In this document: in pieces, positions 16,870-25,439 of the stretch
How positions within the stretch are numbered: position 1 is the stretch's first letter
Layout: each line of letters begins with the position of its first letter
Assembly: GCA_009377375.1 (NCBI GenBank)
Contig: WHUE01000015.1
Location: 1-59,352 of the forward strand
DNA length: 59,352 nucleotides
Direction: 5' to 3'
Origin: Alphaproteobacteria bacterium
GTDB lineage: Bacteria; Pseudomonadota; Alphaproteobacteria; MPNO01; UBA2964
Position numbers and translations under genes: made by a program
The notes under the pieces: model-generated
The model's database searches: none
What the model was told of the DNA's origin: nothing
The model's input: only the letters and a program-made list of their open reading frames with translations

Positions 16870-17847
16870 ATGAAAGCGTACAGAAGCATTATTTCCGGTC
16901 TTGCGGTCGCCGGCGCGGCCCTGGCCTTCGCCCAGGGCGCATCGGCCGCCGACTATCCTAAGAAGCCGATCACCTTCATCGTGCCGTTCGGCGTCGGCGG
17001 CAGCTTCGACACCATCGCCCGCAAGCTCGGCCAGCGCTGGGAGAAGGAGCTGGGACAGCCGGTCGTGGTCAAGAGCCTGCCCGGTTCCGGCGGCCGCCGC
17101 GGCAGCCTGCAGATCTACCGCGCCCAGCCCGACGGCTACACCATCGGCTTCGCCCATTTCGTGCCGTTCCTGGCCGACGAGAAGCTGATGGGCAAGCCGC
17201 CCGCGCTGGACCTGAAGAAGTTCGAGGTCATCTACAAGATCGCGCACGGGCCGAACTACATCTTCGTGCGCAAGGACCTGCCCTTCAAGTCGGTGAAAGA
17301 CCTCGCCAAGGCCAACCGTCCCATCAAGTTCGCGTCGACCGGCGTCGGCGCGATCACCTGGACCGAGGCCAACGCGCTGGCCGGCATCCTGGACTTCAAG
17401 CTCGCCTTCGTGCTCGGCTACAGCAAACTCGGCGATGCCGCCGTCGCGGTCGCCAAGGGCGACGCGGAAGCGGGTCTCGGCACGGTCAGCCATTTCCAGG
17501 GCGTGAAGGACGACGTCCGGCCGCTGATGTTCTTCGGCTCCGAGCGCGATCCGAACTATCCGGACGTGCCGTCGGCCGGCGAGCTGGGGCTCAAGCGCCT
17601 GACCGCGCTGGGTTCGCCCCGCATCATCGTCGCGCCCCCGGGCACGCCGAAGGCGCCGGTCATGGTGATCCGCGAGGCCATCAAGAAGGCCGCCGCCGAT
17701 CCGGAGTTCAAGACCTGGATGCAGAAATCCGGCTTCTACCTGAAGGCCCAGGATCCGGAATCCACCTGGGTGGACCTGGAGGAACAGGGCAAGGTCTTCG
17801 CCTCGCTGGCCGAGGCGGTTCAGGCGGCGCAGAAGGGTAAGAAATAG
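16870..17847 (+). CDS. tctC: TTT-family periplasmic substrate-binding protein
   Basis: 325 residues from the ATG at 16870, which follows GGGAGGATC; an earlier ATG at 16846 lacks a good site. A signal peptide covers residues 1 to about 26 (ending ASAADYP). The mature part shows KPITFIVPFGVGGSFDTIAR, KSLPGSGGRRGSLQI and QPDGYTIGF, the Bug/TctC pattern. It binds the anionic substrate and hands it to TctA/TctB encoded next. In this cluster a sulfonate such as sulfoacetate is the inferred ligand. The classical sulfoacetate carrier SauU is an MFS protein, so a TTT system here would be a substitution. Confidence 0.9.
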   Translation: MKAYRSIISGLAVAGAALAFAQGASAADYPKKPITFIVPFGVGGSFDTIARKLGQRWEKELGQPVVVKSLPGSGGRRGSLQIYRAQPDGYTIGFAHFVPFLADEKLMGKPPALDLKKFEVIYKIAHGPNYIFVRKDLPFKSVKDLAKANRPIKFASTGVGAITWTEANALAGILDFKLAFVLGYSKLGDAAVAVAKGDAEAGLGTVSHFQGVKDDVRPLMFFGSERDPNYPDVPSAGELGLKRLTALGSPRIIVAPPGTPKAPVMVIREAIKKAAADPEFKTWMQKSGFYLKAQDPESTWVDLEEQGKVFASLAEAVQAAQKGKK

Positions 17848-17852
17848 CTCCG

Positions 17853-17877
17853 CCGGTCCTGCGAGCGCCCTGACCGG
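17853..17877 (+). promoter_or_regulatory. Small hairpin between tctC and tctA
   Basis: A 6-bp stem (CCGGTC with GACCGG) around a 13-nt loop lies in the 39-bp gap. Hairpins here commonly stabilise the transcript upstream so that binding protein is made in excess over the membrane subunits. The stem is short, so this is tentative. Confidence 0.3.
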
Positions 17878-17886
17878 AGGGTAGCC

Positions 17887-19398
17887 ATGCTCGAGTCGAT
17901 GGCGCTCGCGATCGAGCGCCTGGCCGATCCCCAGGCTCTGGCGATGCTGCTGGCGGGTGTCCTTCTGGGCGCGACGTTCGGCGCATTGCCAGGGCTCGGG
18001 AGCATCGTCGCGCTGTCGGTCGTCCTGCCGTTCACCTTCGGCATGGACCCGCTGGCGGCCATGTACCTCTACGCCGGCATCATGAGCAGCGTCACGTTCG
18101 GCGGCTCGGTGCCGGCGATCCTTCTGAACACGCCGGGCACGCCGCCCAACGCGGCGACGTGCTTCGACGGCTATGCCATGGCCAAGCGGGGCGAGGGCGC
18201 GCGCGCCATCTCGGTCTCGGCCATGTCGTGCCTGGTGGGTTCCATCGGCGGCGCCGTGGTCACGATCGCGCTGCTGCCGCTCATCAAGCCCATCGTGTTC
18301 GCGTTCGGCCCGCCGGAGTTCTTCGGGCTGGTGATCTTCGGCCTCGTCATGATCGCCTTCGCCGCGCGGGCGAACATGGTGAAGGGGCTGATCGGCGGGG
18401 GCATCGGGCTGATGCTGTCGCTGGTGGGCTATTCCGAGATCTACGACACGTACCGCTACACCATGGGCAGCGACTATCTGTGGGACGGCATCCCGCTGGT
18501 GCCGTTCGTGGTCGGGCTGTTCGCGGTCAGCGAGCTGATCACCTACACCGCGCGCGGGGGCGCGACGGTGACCCACGATCCCTCGGAAACGAAGATCAAC
18601 TGGCACGGCCAGATCCTGACGGGGATCAAGGACGTGCTGAGCCGCCCGACCCAGTGGATGCGTTCCGCCGCCATCGGCGCCGGCATCGGGATCATTCCCG
18701 GGCTCGGCGGATCGGTCGCCGCGTTCCTGAGCTACTTCGTCGGCATGCAGCGGACGAAGAGCCCGGAAACCTATGGCAAGGGCAACGTCGAGGGCATTCT
18801 CTGCGCCGAGACGGCGAACGACGCCAAGGAAGGCGGCGCGCTGCTGCCGACCGTGGCCTTCGGCCTGCCCGGCAGCGCCGACATGGCGATCCTGCTCGGC
18901 GCCTTCGTGCTGCACGGCATGCAGCCGGGGCCCGACCTGCTGCGCAACCACATGGACCTGATATACGCGCTGCTGTTCGGCATCATCATCAGCCAGGTCA
19001 TCACCAGCGGACTGGGGCTTCTCGCCGCCCCGTGGCTGGCGCGGCTGAGCCTGCTGCCCAACCGCTGGATCGCGCCGTTCGTTCTTGTGCTGGTGTTCGT
19101 CGGCACCTACATGGTGCGCACCAACATCCTCGACGTCGCCATGGCGATAGGCGCCGGCATCTTCGGCTACCTGATGCGCCGGTACGGCTTCCCGCTGATC
19201 ACCATCGCCATCGGCTACATTCTCGGCCCGCTCGCGGAAAAGAGCTGGATCCAGTCGATGCAGATTTCGGACGGCAGCCTGACGATCTTCGTCACCGAGC
19301 CGATTGCGCTGGTCCTGCTGCTCGGCGCGCTGGCGACGCTGGTGGTGCCGGTCGTCAGCATGGTGCGCAAGGGCCGTGCCCGGAGGGCCGCAGCATGA
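17887..19398 (+). CDS. tctA: TTT-family large membrane subunit
   Basis: 503 residues with about 11-12 membrane segments, the usual TctA length. Family-defining segments are visible: GATFGALPGLGSIVALSV near residue 30, TFGGSVPAILLNTPGTPPNAAT near 75 and its repeat GIIPGLGGSVAAFLSYFVG near 265. A GGAGGGTAGCC site precedes the ATG. With TctB it forms the inner-membrane channel driven by an ion gradient and fed by the binding protein encoded just upstream. It overlaps tctB by ATGA. Confidence 0.93.
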   Translation: MLESMALAIERLADPQALAMLLAGVLLGATFGALPGLGSIVALSVVLPFTFGMDPLAAMYLYAGIMSSVTFGGSVPAILLNTPGTPPNAATCFDGYAMAKRGEGARAISVSAMSCLVGSIGGAVVTIALLPLIKPIVFAFGPPEFFGLVIFGLVMIAFAARANMVKGLIGGGIGLMLSLVGYSEIYDTYRYTMGSDYLWDGIPLVPFVVGLFAVSELITYTARGGATVTHDPSETKINWHGQILTGIKDVLSRPTQWMRSAAIGAGIGIIPGLGGSVAAFLSYFVGMQRTKSPETYGKGNVEGILCAETANDAKEGGALLPTVAFGLPGSADMAILLGAFVLHGMQPGPDLLRNHMDLIYALLFGIIISQVITSGLGLLAAPWLARLSLLPNRWIAPFVLVLVFVGTYMVRTNILDVAMAIGAGIFGYLMRRYGFPLITIAIGYILGPLAEKSWIQSMQISDGSLTIFVTEPIALVLLLGALATLVVPVVSMVRKGRARRAAA

Positions 19399-19934
19399 AG
19401 CGCCGCATCGATGGAGAACTCGTTTTCGCGGCAGCGCTGGTGGCCTTCATCGCGGCGATGCTGATAGCGACGCTGCAGTTTCCGCCGCTGCTGCGCTATA
19501 CGCCCTTCATCGCCGGCGGGCTGACCCTGGTCTTTCTCGGCGTGCTGATCGCGGGGACCTTCCATCCGGGGCTGCTGCGCATGACCGAGACGGCGCTGCA
19601 GGACATGTGGGGCGGGGGAAACGAGGGGCAGAAGTTCGAGGAAGCGGCCGAGGCCCCGTCCCCATGGAGGTCGGTGCTGCGCGTGATGGGCTATGCCGTC
19701 GGGTTCCTGCTGGCGGTCTACTGGTTCGGCTTCTTTCTGGTCACGCCGATATTCATCGCGATCTACCTGACCCTCGACGCCAAGGCGCGACCGCTGACGG
19801 CACTCGCCGTCGCGGCGGGGCTGAGCGTGGTGCTGATCTTCGCCCTGGTCAATCTCAACGTCGACCTCTGGGTAGGCAGGATCCCCGAGATCGTGCCCGA
19901 TTACATCGGCGGCGCGATAGAACCGCAATTCTGA
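19395..19934 (+). CDS. tctB: TTT-family small membrane subunit
   Basis: 179 residues with four predicted membrane helices (about 9-28, 36-55, 92-113 and 128-155) and a hydrophilic loop around residues 60-88. This is the TctB layout. The start overlaps the tctA stop by ATGA. It is the last recognised gene of the plus-strand sulfonate cluster. Its 3' end overlaps by 34 bp a possible small gene on the opposite strand (19901-20236). Confidence 0.88.
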   Translation: MKRRIDGELVFAAALVAFIAAMLIATLQFPPLLRYTPFIAGGLTLVFLGVLIAGTFHPGLLRMTETALQDMWGGGNEGQKFEEAAEAPSPWRSVLRVMGYAVGFLLAVYWFGFFLVTPIFIAIYLTLDAKARPLTALAVAAGLSVVLIFALVNLNVDLWVGRIPEIVPDYIGGAIEPQF

Positions 19935-20236
19935 GGACCCTCGCAGGCGTCGGCGTCCGACCGCGGCGGCGGCGGTTCGGCAGCGCCGTCCCGCGCGGCG
20001 CCGTCGCGGAGGGCGTCCGCGCCGACCCCGGACAGCGGGGGCGGTTCGGCAGCGCCGTCCGGGGTGCGCCCGACGGCGCGATCGACCAGGGGAGCCGGGG
20101 AAACCACCACCGAGCTCGTGTTGTTGGCGTAGGTCACCACCACCCCGGCGGCAGACACCGGAAACACCCCCGGACCCTCCATCAGAGCGGGCGCAGCGAT
20201 CAGCGCGGCGGTCACGAGGGGCTTTATCAACGTCAT
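19901..20236 (-). CDS. Possible small secreted protein with repeated acidic-proline segment
   Basis: A 111-residue frame preceded by GGGGAGA six bases before the ATG. Residues 1 to about 29 look like a signal peptide (MTLIKPLVTAALIAAPAL). A segment DGAAEPPP occurs twice, reflecting a 21-bp direct repeat at 19971-19991 and 20040-20060. No known domain is seen. It overlaps the end of tctB on the opposite strand, which lowers the odds slightly. The signal sequence and ribosome site argue for a real gene, while the GC-rich low-complexity tail argues for caution. Confidence 0.4.
   Translation of the reverse strand: MTLIKPLVTAALIAAPALMEGPGVFPVSAAGVVVTYANNTSSVVVSPAPLVDRAVGRTPDGAAEPPPLSGVGADALRDGAARDGAAEPPPPRSDADACEGPQNCGSIAPPM
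19971..20060. repeat. 21-bp direct repeat
   Basis: Two copies of a unit containing GGCGGTTCGGCAGCGCCGTC lie at 19971-19991 and 20040-20060. They sit inside the possible small secreted gene and encode its repeated DGAAEPPP segment. Confidence 0.7.
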
Positions 20237-20275
20237 GACGATCTCCCCGACGTCGCCTGCATGCAGGCGCGCTGG

Positions 20276-21295
20276 CTACCGGACGGCATGGACGGCATGC
20301 GAGGCTGCAACGGCCGGCCCCTTACCGGTCGACAGCGGCCGCAGACGGGCATTGTCCAGCGGCTGCAGCCGGCTGTCGCGAATGATGGAGCGCACCATCA
20401 CCACATAGCCCCAGCCGCGCGCCGAATAGACGTGCATGGTCGCGGCAAGCGCATGGCCGTCCAGCGGGCCGCCGTCCGCCGCCTCGCGCTGGCGTTCGCG
20501 GCGCAGGCGGAAGGACTGGTATGTCGGATGGGTATTGAGGTTGAGCGCATAGGATTCGACCGAGGCGGTCAGGTCGGGGAACGCGGCCACGCGGAAGCCG
20601 GGATCGTCCTCGTAGCCGGCGGGCCGCAGCCCGTCTTCGCCGTTGACCAGGCGCTGGCCGAACAGCGCGTTGCCGTCCTGGGCGAAGCGCGAGGCGCCCC
20701 AGCCGCTGTCGATCGCCGCCTGGGCGATGGCCAGGGACGGCGGAATCTCGTCCACCCGGCGCAACAGCTCCCGCAGATTCTCGGCGCCGTAGCGCAGCGC
20801 GAGGCGGTCGATCCAACTCCGATCGAAGTCGTGCACCGGTTCGCCCTTCTGCACCCGGTCGGCGACGGCGAGAATTCTTGCGCGTTCCAACCGGATGCGG
20901 GCATTCACGTCGAGCACGATCGGCAGCAGCGTGCCGACGAACACCGACCGGCGCAGCTCCGTCTCCTTCAGGGTCTCCATGTCCTCCGGCATGCGGGCGG
21001 CGAACAGGCGCGGGACCGGCGCGCCGAAGCGGTGGGCGGCGAGGTCCAGCCCGTGCCTGGAGAAGACATCGCGATAGGCCCCGGCCGTGGCCTCGGAATC
21101 GGCGGCGAACGGCCCCGTCCGCTGCTCGTCGCGCGCGCCATCGCCGGGGCCGGCAACCGGCTTCTTCCCCCCTGTCGCACCGTCCATATCGCCGCAGCCG
21201 GTCATTGCGACCAGCGTCCCCATGGCGAGCAGCGTCGTGAAGCTGCGGCCCGGCTCGCCCTGCCGGCTCGTGTGCCGGCTCGTGCGCTGGCTCAT
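20276..21295 (-). CDS. Bax-like glucosaminidase lipoprotein
   Basis: 339 residues. The N-terminus carries a lipoprotein signal with lipobox MTGC near residue 34. The C-terminal half is a glucosaminidase domain of the Bax type: IPPSLAIAQAAIDSGWGASRFA followed by GNALFGQ, and a later TASVESYALNLNTHPTYQ segment. The Glu expected after AxxES in lysozyme-like GH73 enzymes appears as D (AAIDSGWG), as in other Bax proteins. It probably trims peptidoglycan glycan strands at the outer membrane. The gene is alone between tctB and the two-component operon. Confidence 0.82.
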   Translation of the reverse strand: MSQRTSRHTSRQGEPGRSFTTLLAMGTLVAMTGCGDMDGATGGKKPVAGPGDGARDEQRTGPFAADSEATAGAYRDVFSRHGLDLAAHRFGAPVPRLFAARMPEDMETLKETELRRSVFVGTLLPIVLDVNARIRLERARILAVADRVQKGEPVHDFDRSWIDRLALRYGAENLRELLRRVDEIPPSLAIAQAAIDSGWGASRFAQDGNALFGQRLVNGEDGLRPAGYEDDPGFRVAAFPDLTASVESYALNLNTHPTYQSFRLRRERQREAADGGPLDGHALAATMHVYSARGWGYVVMVRSIIRDSRLQPLDNARLRPLSTGKGPAVAASHAVHAVR

Positions 21296-21442
21296 GCGTC
21301 CGTCTCCCGTTCACGGCGCGGAAAGCGCCGCCTCCATCCATCATGATGGCAAGAACGCTGTGACCATGGGGAGACAAGGCTGCGACAAAGACGGGCGGTC
21401 CGGTGGCTCCCGCCGCGGCGCCGTCCTAAAAATCCTTGAAAA

Positions 21443-22993
21443 TCATATAGTTGGGAAACGGATCAGAACGCTCAACCCGCCCTGTTCCCGGTTGCGGGCT
21501 GTGACCTCGCCGCCGAACGCGGTGACGTTGCGGTGGACGATCCACAGCCCGATGCCGAAATGCGCCTCGCCCGGCGTCGCGTCCGAAGCCGGACGGCTCG
21601 ACATGTAGCGCTCGAATATGTGGTGCAGGTCGCTTTCGGGCACGCCGGGGCCGTCGTCCAGCACCATGAGCTCCGCCATGCCGTCCCGCGCCGTCAGCGC
21701 GACGCGGATGCATCCGCCGGGAGGCGAAAACGTGGCCGCATTCTCGACCAGGTTCTCGATCACGGTTTCCAGCGCGTCCGGGTTGGCGTTCACGCGCACC
21801 GACTCGGGCGTGGAAAACTCGACGCGGAGACCGTTATCGGCCAGCGAAGCCGCATAGGCCGTGCAGCTGCCGCGCACGAGATCGGCGAGGTCCATCGGCG
21901 CCGCGTCGGCGTCGATCATCTCGGCGGCCGCCTCGTCCATCCGGCGCGCGGCCTGGACGAGCGCGAGCAGCCGCGTGGTCGCCTGCTCGATGCGTTCCGC
22001 CGAACGCGCGGCGCGGAGATCGTTGGTCACGGCGCGCTTCAGCGGCTCCAGCGAATGGGCGATCACCGCGATCGGCGTCTTGAACGCATGCGCGTTCTCC
22101 TCCGCCGCGAAACGGATGGCATCGGCGGTTTCGTGCAGCCGCGCCACCAGCGCGTCGAACTCGCGGGCGACGGAGACCAGTTCCGGCACGGCGGTTTCCG
22201 CGGCGAAGGAGCCCGATCCGCGCTGCCCGCCCCGGATCGTGCGCGCCCGGGCGGCAAAGCCGCGCAGCGCGCGCCAGCCGTCGAAGAACAGCCACATCAC
22301 GGACACCGCGAGCAGGATGTAGATGCCCAGCGCCGCGCGCACCTCCGGCGCCTTCCAGTAGGGATCGGCCAGCGACGCGCCGACAAGGTCGCTGGTCGAG
22401 AGCGAGGTCATCACCACCCAGCACCCCGCCTCCGAACGCAGCGGCGTCATGGAAACCAGCAGCTCGTCCTGACCCGACGGGTTGGTGTAGCGCGCGGTGC
22501 TGGGCAGCACGGTATCGCAGCTCTCGCGCAGCTCGGCGAGAACGCCGGAATCGATCAGCCGGTCGCGTTCCTGCTTCAGGTACTCCACCGGCACGGCCGG
22601 CGCGGCGGCAACATAGAAGTACGAATCCGGCCCCGAGCCGCCCTCGGGACGCAGCAGCACCTTGATCTTGATCTGGGGCCCGACCAGCCGGGTCAGGGTC
22701 TCGCCGAGATTGCGCGCGGTAGCCGCGCTGAACTGGTCGAGCAGCGGGCGCAGGCTCTCCGCCACGACACGTCCCTGTTCGCGCGTGGCGTCGAGCAGCA
22801 ACTCGGCTTTCTGGGCGTCGGCGGCGCGCAGCTGCAGATAGACGGCGATCGGCACCGCCACGAATATCGCGATCAGCAGCATGAGCCGTGTCGAAAAGGA
22901 TCGCCACATCCGGGCGATCCGGACACCCAACGGCTCAGCCGTCGCGCCAGCGGTATCCGAAACCGGGGTAGTTTTCGATTTGTTCGAAGTCAT
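21443..22993 (-). CDS. Membrane sensor histidine kinase (ChvG-like)
   Basis: 516 residues if started at 22993, overlapping the upstream regulator gene by 59 bp. A start at 22909 (MWRSFSTRLM) would remove the overlap, and neither has a strong ribosome site. A first helix (RLMLLIAIFVAVPIAVYL), a ~170-residue periplasmic sensor region with two Cys, and a second helix (AALGIYILLAVSVMWLFF) precede a HAMP-like linker. The phosphoacceptor His is in ENAHAFKTPIAV, and the ATPase domain has ENLVENAATFSPPGG, LDDGPGVPES and FGIGLWIVHR. It pairs with the response regulator encoded immediately before it. Confidence 0.88.
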   Translation of the reverse strand: MTSNKSKTTPVSDTAGATAEPLGVRIARMWRSFSTRLMLLIAIFVAVPIAVYLQLRAADAQKAELLLDATREQGRVVAESLRPLLDQFSAATARNLGETLTRLVGPQIKIKVLLRPEGGSGPDSYFYVAAAPAVPVEYLKQERDRLIDSGVLAELRESCDTVLPSTARYTNPSGQDELLVSMTPLRSEAGCWVVMTSLSTSDLVGASLADPYWKAPEVRAALGIYILLAVSVMWLFFDGWRALRGFAARARTIRGGQRGSGSFAAETAVPELVSVAREFDALVARLHETADAIRFAAEENAHAFKTPIAVIAHSLEPLKRAVTNDLRAARSAERIEQATTRLLALVQAARRMDEAAAEMIDADAAPMDLADLVRGSCTAYAASLADNGLRVEFSTPESVRVNANPDALETVIENLVENAATFSPPGGCIRVALTARDGMAELMVLDDGPGVPESDLHHIFERYMSSRPASDATPGEAHFGIGLWIVHRNVTAFGGEVTARNREQGGLSVLIRFPTI

Positions 22994-23687
22994 TGTCTAT
23001 GTCGCGAAACTTCTTGCGGATCCGCTTGATTGCGGTGCGCACGTTGACGCGATACCCCTCCGGTCCGGCGCCGGCGGCAAAGCCGCTGCCGCGCACGGCG
23101 TCATATATCTCCCGGTAGCGGACGTCGTCGCCCGCCCGACGCGCCAAGTAGGCCACGATGTTGAATTCCCCCAGCGTCAGCGACACCGGCTTGCCGTTCC
23201 ACTGGGCGCGGGCGTTCGAGGTGCGAAGCACCAGGGAACCGATGGTGAATTCGTCGGCGTCGTCGTCCTCCGCGTCGTCGTCTCCGGCGCCGCTGCTGGC
23301 GCTCAGCGCGTTCTCGATGCGCTTCAGCAGGATGGCGAAGCTGCGCGATTTCTCGACGAAGTCGACCGCGCCGCCGATCAGCGCCGCTTCCTCGTAGATC
23401 TGATCCGACAGCGTGGTGAGGAAGATCACCGGATACTCGCCGCCTTCGTCGCGCAGCTTGCGTAGCACCTCGATCCCCGTGATGTCGGGCATCTTCCAGT
23501 CCAGGATCACCAGGTCGGCCTCGACGCCGTCGCGGGTCAGGTATTCCAGCGCGGGCGCGCCGCCGGGAAATCCCGTGACCGCAAAACCGCTGTCTTCCAG
23601 GTTGTTTTCCAGGGATTCGCGGAACAGGTCGTCGTCGTCGACCAGCACCACCGCGGCCCGGGCTTCAGTTCTGCGCGCGTCGTCCAC
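22935..23687 (-). CDS. OmpR-family response regulator (ChvI-like)
   Basis: 250 residues from a GTG at 23685-23687. The receiver domain has the acidic pocket VLVDDDDLF, the phosphoacceptor in LVILDWKMPD, a Thr in FLTTLS and a Lys in VEKSRSF. An acidic linker follows (GDDDAEDDD). The C-terminal winged helix ends FEQIENYPGFGYRW, close to the RGxGY ending of OmpR proteins. It lies between a lipoprotein gene (23-bp overlap) and its kinase (overlap or small gap), so the three are one operon. Long acidic linkers like this are unusual. Confidence 0.88.
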   Translation of the reverse strand: MDDARRTEARAAVVLVDDDDLFRESLENNLEDSGFAVTGFPGGAPALEYLTRDGVEADLVILDWKMPDITGIEVLRKLRDEGGEYPVIFLTTLSDQIYEEAALIGGAVDFVEKSRSFAILLKRIENALSASSGAGDDDAEDDDADEFTIGSLVLRTSNARAQWNGKPVSLTLGEFNIVAYLARRAGDDVRYREIYDAVRGSGFAAGAGPEGYRVNVRTAIKRIRKKFRDIDNDFEQIENYPGFGYRWRDG

Positions 23688-24150
23688 GATCCGTCTCTTC
23701 TTTCAAAGCCCCCAGACATCTCGCCTCGCGCCGCTTCGCCCCACGGAACTCGTAGGTCAGGGCGCGGAAGGTCTGGTTGCCGATATCCATGTAGAAGAAC
23801 ACATCGACCTCGCATCTTTCGTGCCGCCACGTCCATACCGTCGCCGGAGGATCCGACCGCTCCGACGCCGGGGCGCCCAGCATCGCCCGGATTTCGTCCG
23901 GCGTCATCCCGACCAGCGCCTTCGGCTGCAACGGCTTGACGGCGCCAGGCCCCGACCCGGCGCCCGGCGACGATTCCCCCCCCGGCAGCGGCGGCGTCAG
24001 CGGCACGGCGGCCTGTTGCACCGCGTCCCGGGGCGGCACCTTGGGTGCGCGCTCCGGCAGAGGCTTCATCGCATCCAACATAGCGCAACCGGAGAGCGCA
24101 AAAAGGCACCCTGCCAGCGCCAGGGCTCGGCGAAGCTGAACGGGCATCAT
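23665..24150 (-). CDS. Small lipoprotein with SmpA/OmlA-like C-terminal segment
   Basis: 161 residues from the first of two adjacent ATGs (24148-24150), after GGAAAG. A lipoprotein signal ends in LSGC. A Pro-rich linker follows, then LVGMTPDEIRAMLGAP, which resembles the start of SmpA/BamE-like folds, and WTWRHERCEVDVFFY. Such lipoproteins are found in the outer-membrane periplasmic face. It is the first gene of the operon with the response regulator and kinase and may be part of the envelope-sensing circuit. Confidence 0.72.
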   Translation of the reverse strand: MMPVQLRRALALAGCLFALSGCAMLDAMKPLPERAPKVPPRDAVQQAAVPLTPPLPGGESSPGAGSGPGAVKPLQPKALVGMTPDEIRAMLGAPASERSDPPATVWTWRHERCEVDVFFYMDIGNQTFRALTYEFRGAKRREARCLGALKEETDRGRRAQN

Positions 24151-24293
24151 GTCTTTCCAGCCCAAGGAGTTGTCAAACGCGCACCCGGAATCCACCTCTG
24201 CCGCCAGTTACAACCGCTGCGCCGGCGGACAAAATCCAACATAACAGGGAAACCAGCATACAGTGCCCCGGACCCGAAGGCGATTGCGAATCC

Positions 24294-25427
24294 TCACGAC
24301 AGATTCAGGAGCCTGCGGGCATTTCCGGCATATATATCCGCACGTTCCGCCGCCGCAATGTCGAGCGAATCGACCGCGGCGATCGTATTTTCGATGAAAT
24401 CCCGCCCGCCCCTTGCGTCGAACGGCGCGTCGGTCGCGAAAAGACTGTGCGCGGTGGTGAAAAAGGCGTGTCCGCAGGCGGTGGAGGCGGCGGAGCCGTT
24501 CAGCGCGGTGTCGGCGTAAAGCAGGCGGAAATAGTCCAGCGGCTGCGCCTTTTCGAGCCCCGCGCGCAGCGCCAGCGGGTTCCGGTCGGGGTCGTTCTCG
24601 AAAAGCTGCTCGAATCCCAGCCCGATCTTGTTGGCGAAGAACGGGATCATCCCGCCCATGTGGTGGGTGACGATCTTCATCCCCGGATGGCGGTCGAACA
24701 GGCCGGAATAGATCAGCCGCGCCATGCACGCGCTGGTTTCGTACGGCCACCCGAAGGTAAACCAGATCTCGAACTCGGACGCCGTCTCGGTCGCGTAGTC
24801 GGGGTGATTCGGCCCCCGCACGGGATGAACCCATACCGGCAGGTCGCGCGCCGCCAGCAGGTCGAACAGCGGCGCGAATTCCGGTGCGCTGAGGGGCTTG
24901 CCGAGCACGTTGGTGAACACCTGGACGCCGCGCGCGTCCAGCGCGTCGATGGCGTCGCGCACCCAGAGCCGGAAATCGGTCGCCACCTGGTCGTTGCGCG
25001 ACCGCGCGGTGTGCAGCCGGCCGGCATCGGCGCCGATCAGCTCGGCCAGCCGTCCCTCGATGTTGAGGTGGATATCCTCCAGCGCGGTCCTGAACTCGAA
25101 CGCGCCCGACTCGATCTCGGCCAGGATGCGGTCCAGTCCGCCGAGGATCGCGACCCCCGCCCCCGTGTCCAGGATTCCCTGCGCCACCAGCATCTCGCAA
25201 TGGGCGCGGCTGCCGGCGATGTCCTGCGCATACAGCCGCCGGTCGAAGCCGATGGAGGCGTTGATCGCCTCCATCAGCGCGTCGGGGCCGGCCTCGAACC
25301 GGCCGCCCCACATCGCATTCTGCCCGCCGGCCGCATTGGGGGGTTCCGGGGCGGCCTTGTCCGTGGCAGGCTGCGCCCGCGCCGTTCCGGTCCTCGTCGT
25401 CTCTGCGGTCATGTCTCGGTCCGGCAT
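24294..25427 (-). CDS. In-frame chimera: ArgH N-terminus fused to C-terminal amidohydrolase_2
   Basis: 377 residues in one open frame. Residues about 38-163 match the start of argininosuccinate lyase: [41 protein letters not shown] and [18 protein letters not shown]. From about residue 165 the sequence is amidohydrolase_2 (ACMSD-like): [69 protein letters not shown] and LFATDAPFD. The lyase signature GSSxMPxKxN and the amidohydrolase N-terminal HxH are both missing, so neither activity is expected intact. The junction lies near 24930-24946. The tlpA-like neighbour is the usual argH companion. A true deletion fusion or an assembly join could explain it. Confidence 0.85.
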   Translation of the reverse strand: MPDRDMTAETTRTGTARAQPATDKAAPEPPNAAGGQNAMWGGRFEAGPDALMEAINASIGFDRRLYAQDIAGSRAHCEMLVAQGILDTGAGVAILGGLDRILAEIESGAFEFRTALEDIHLNIEGRLAELIGADAGRLHTARSRNDQVATDFRLWVRDAIDALDARGVQVFTNVLGKPLSAPEFAPLFDLLAARDLPVWVHPVRGPNHPDYATETASEFEIWFTFGWPYETSACMARLIYSGLFDRHPGMKIVTHHMGGMIPFFANKIGLGFEQLFENDPDRNPLALRAGLEKAQPLDYFRLLYADTALNGSAASTACGHAFFTTAHSLFATDAPFDARGGRDFIENTIAAVDSLDIAAAERADIYAGNARRLLNLS

Positions 25428-25439
25428 TGAGAGCGGGAA

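Noticed and set aside
14890-18951. Minus-strand open frame of 1353 codons antisense to sucD-like, hydrolase, tctC and tctA genes
   Set aside because: It runs across several well-supported genes, has low-complexity Arg/His/Gln-rich translation and no domain. It is a GC-bias shadow.
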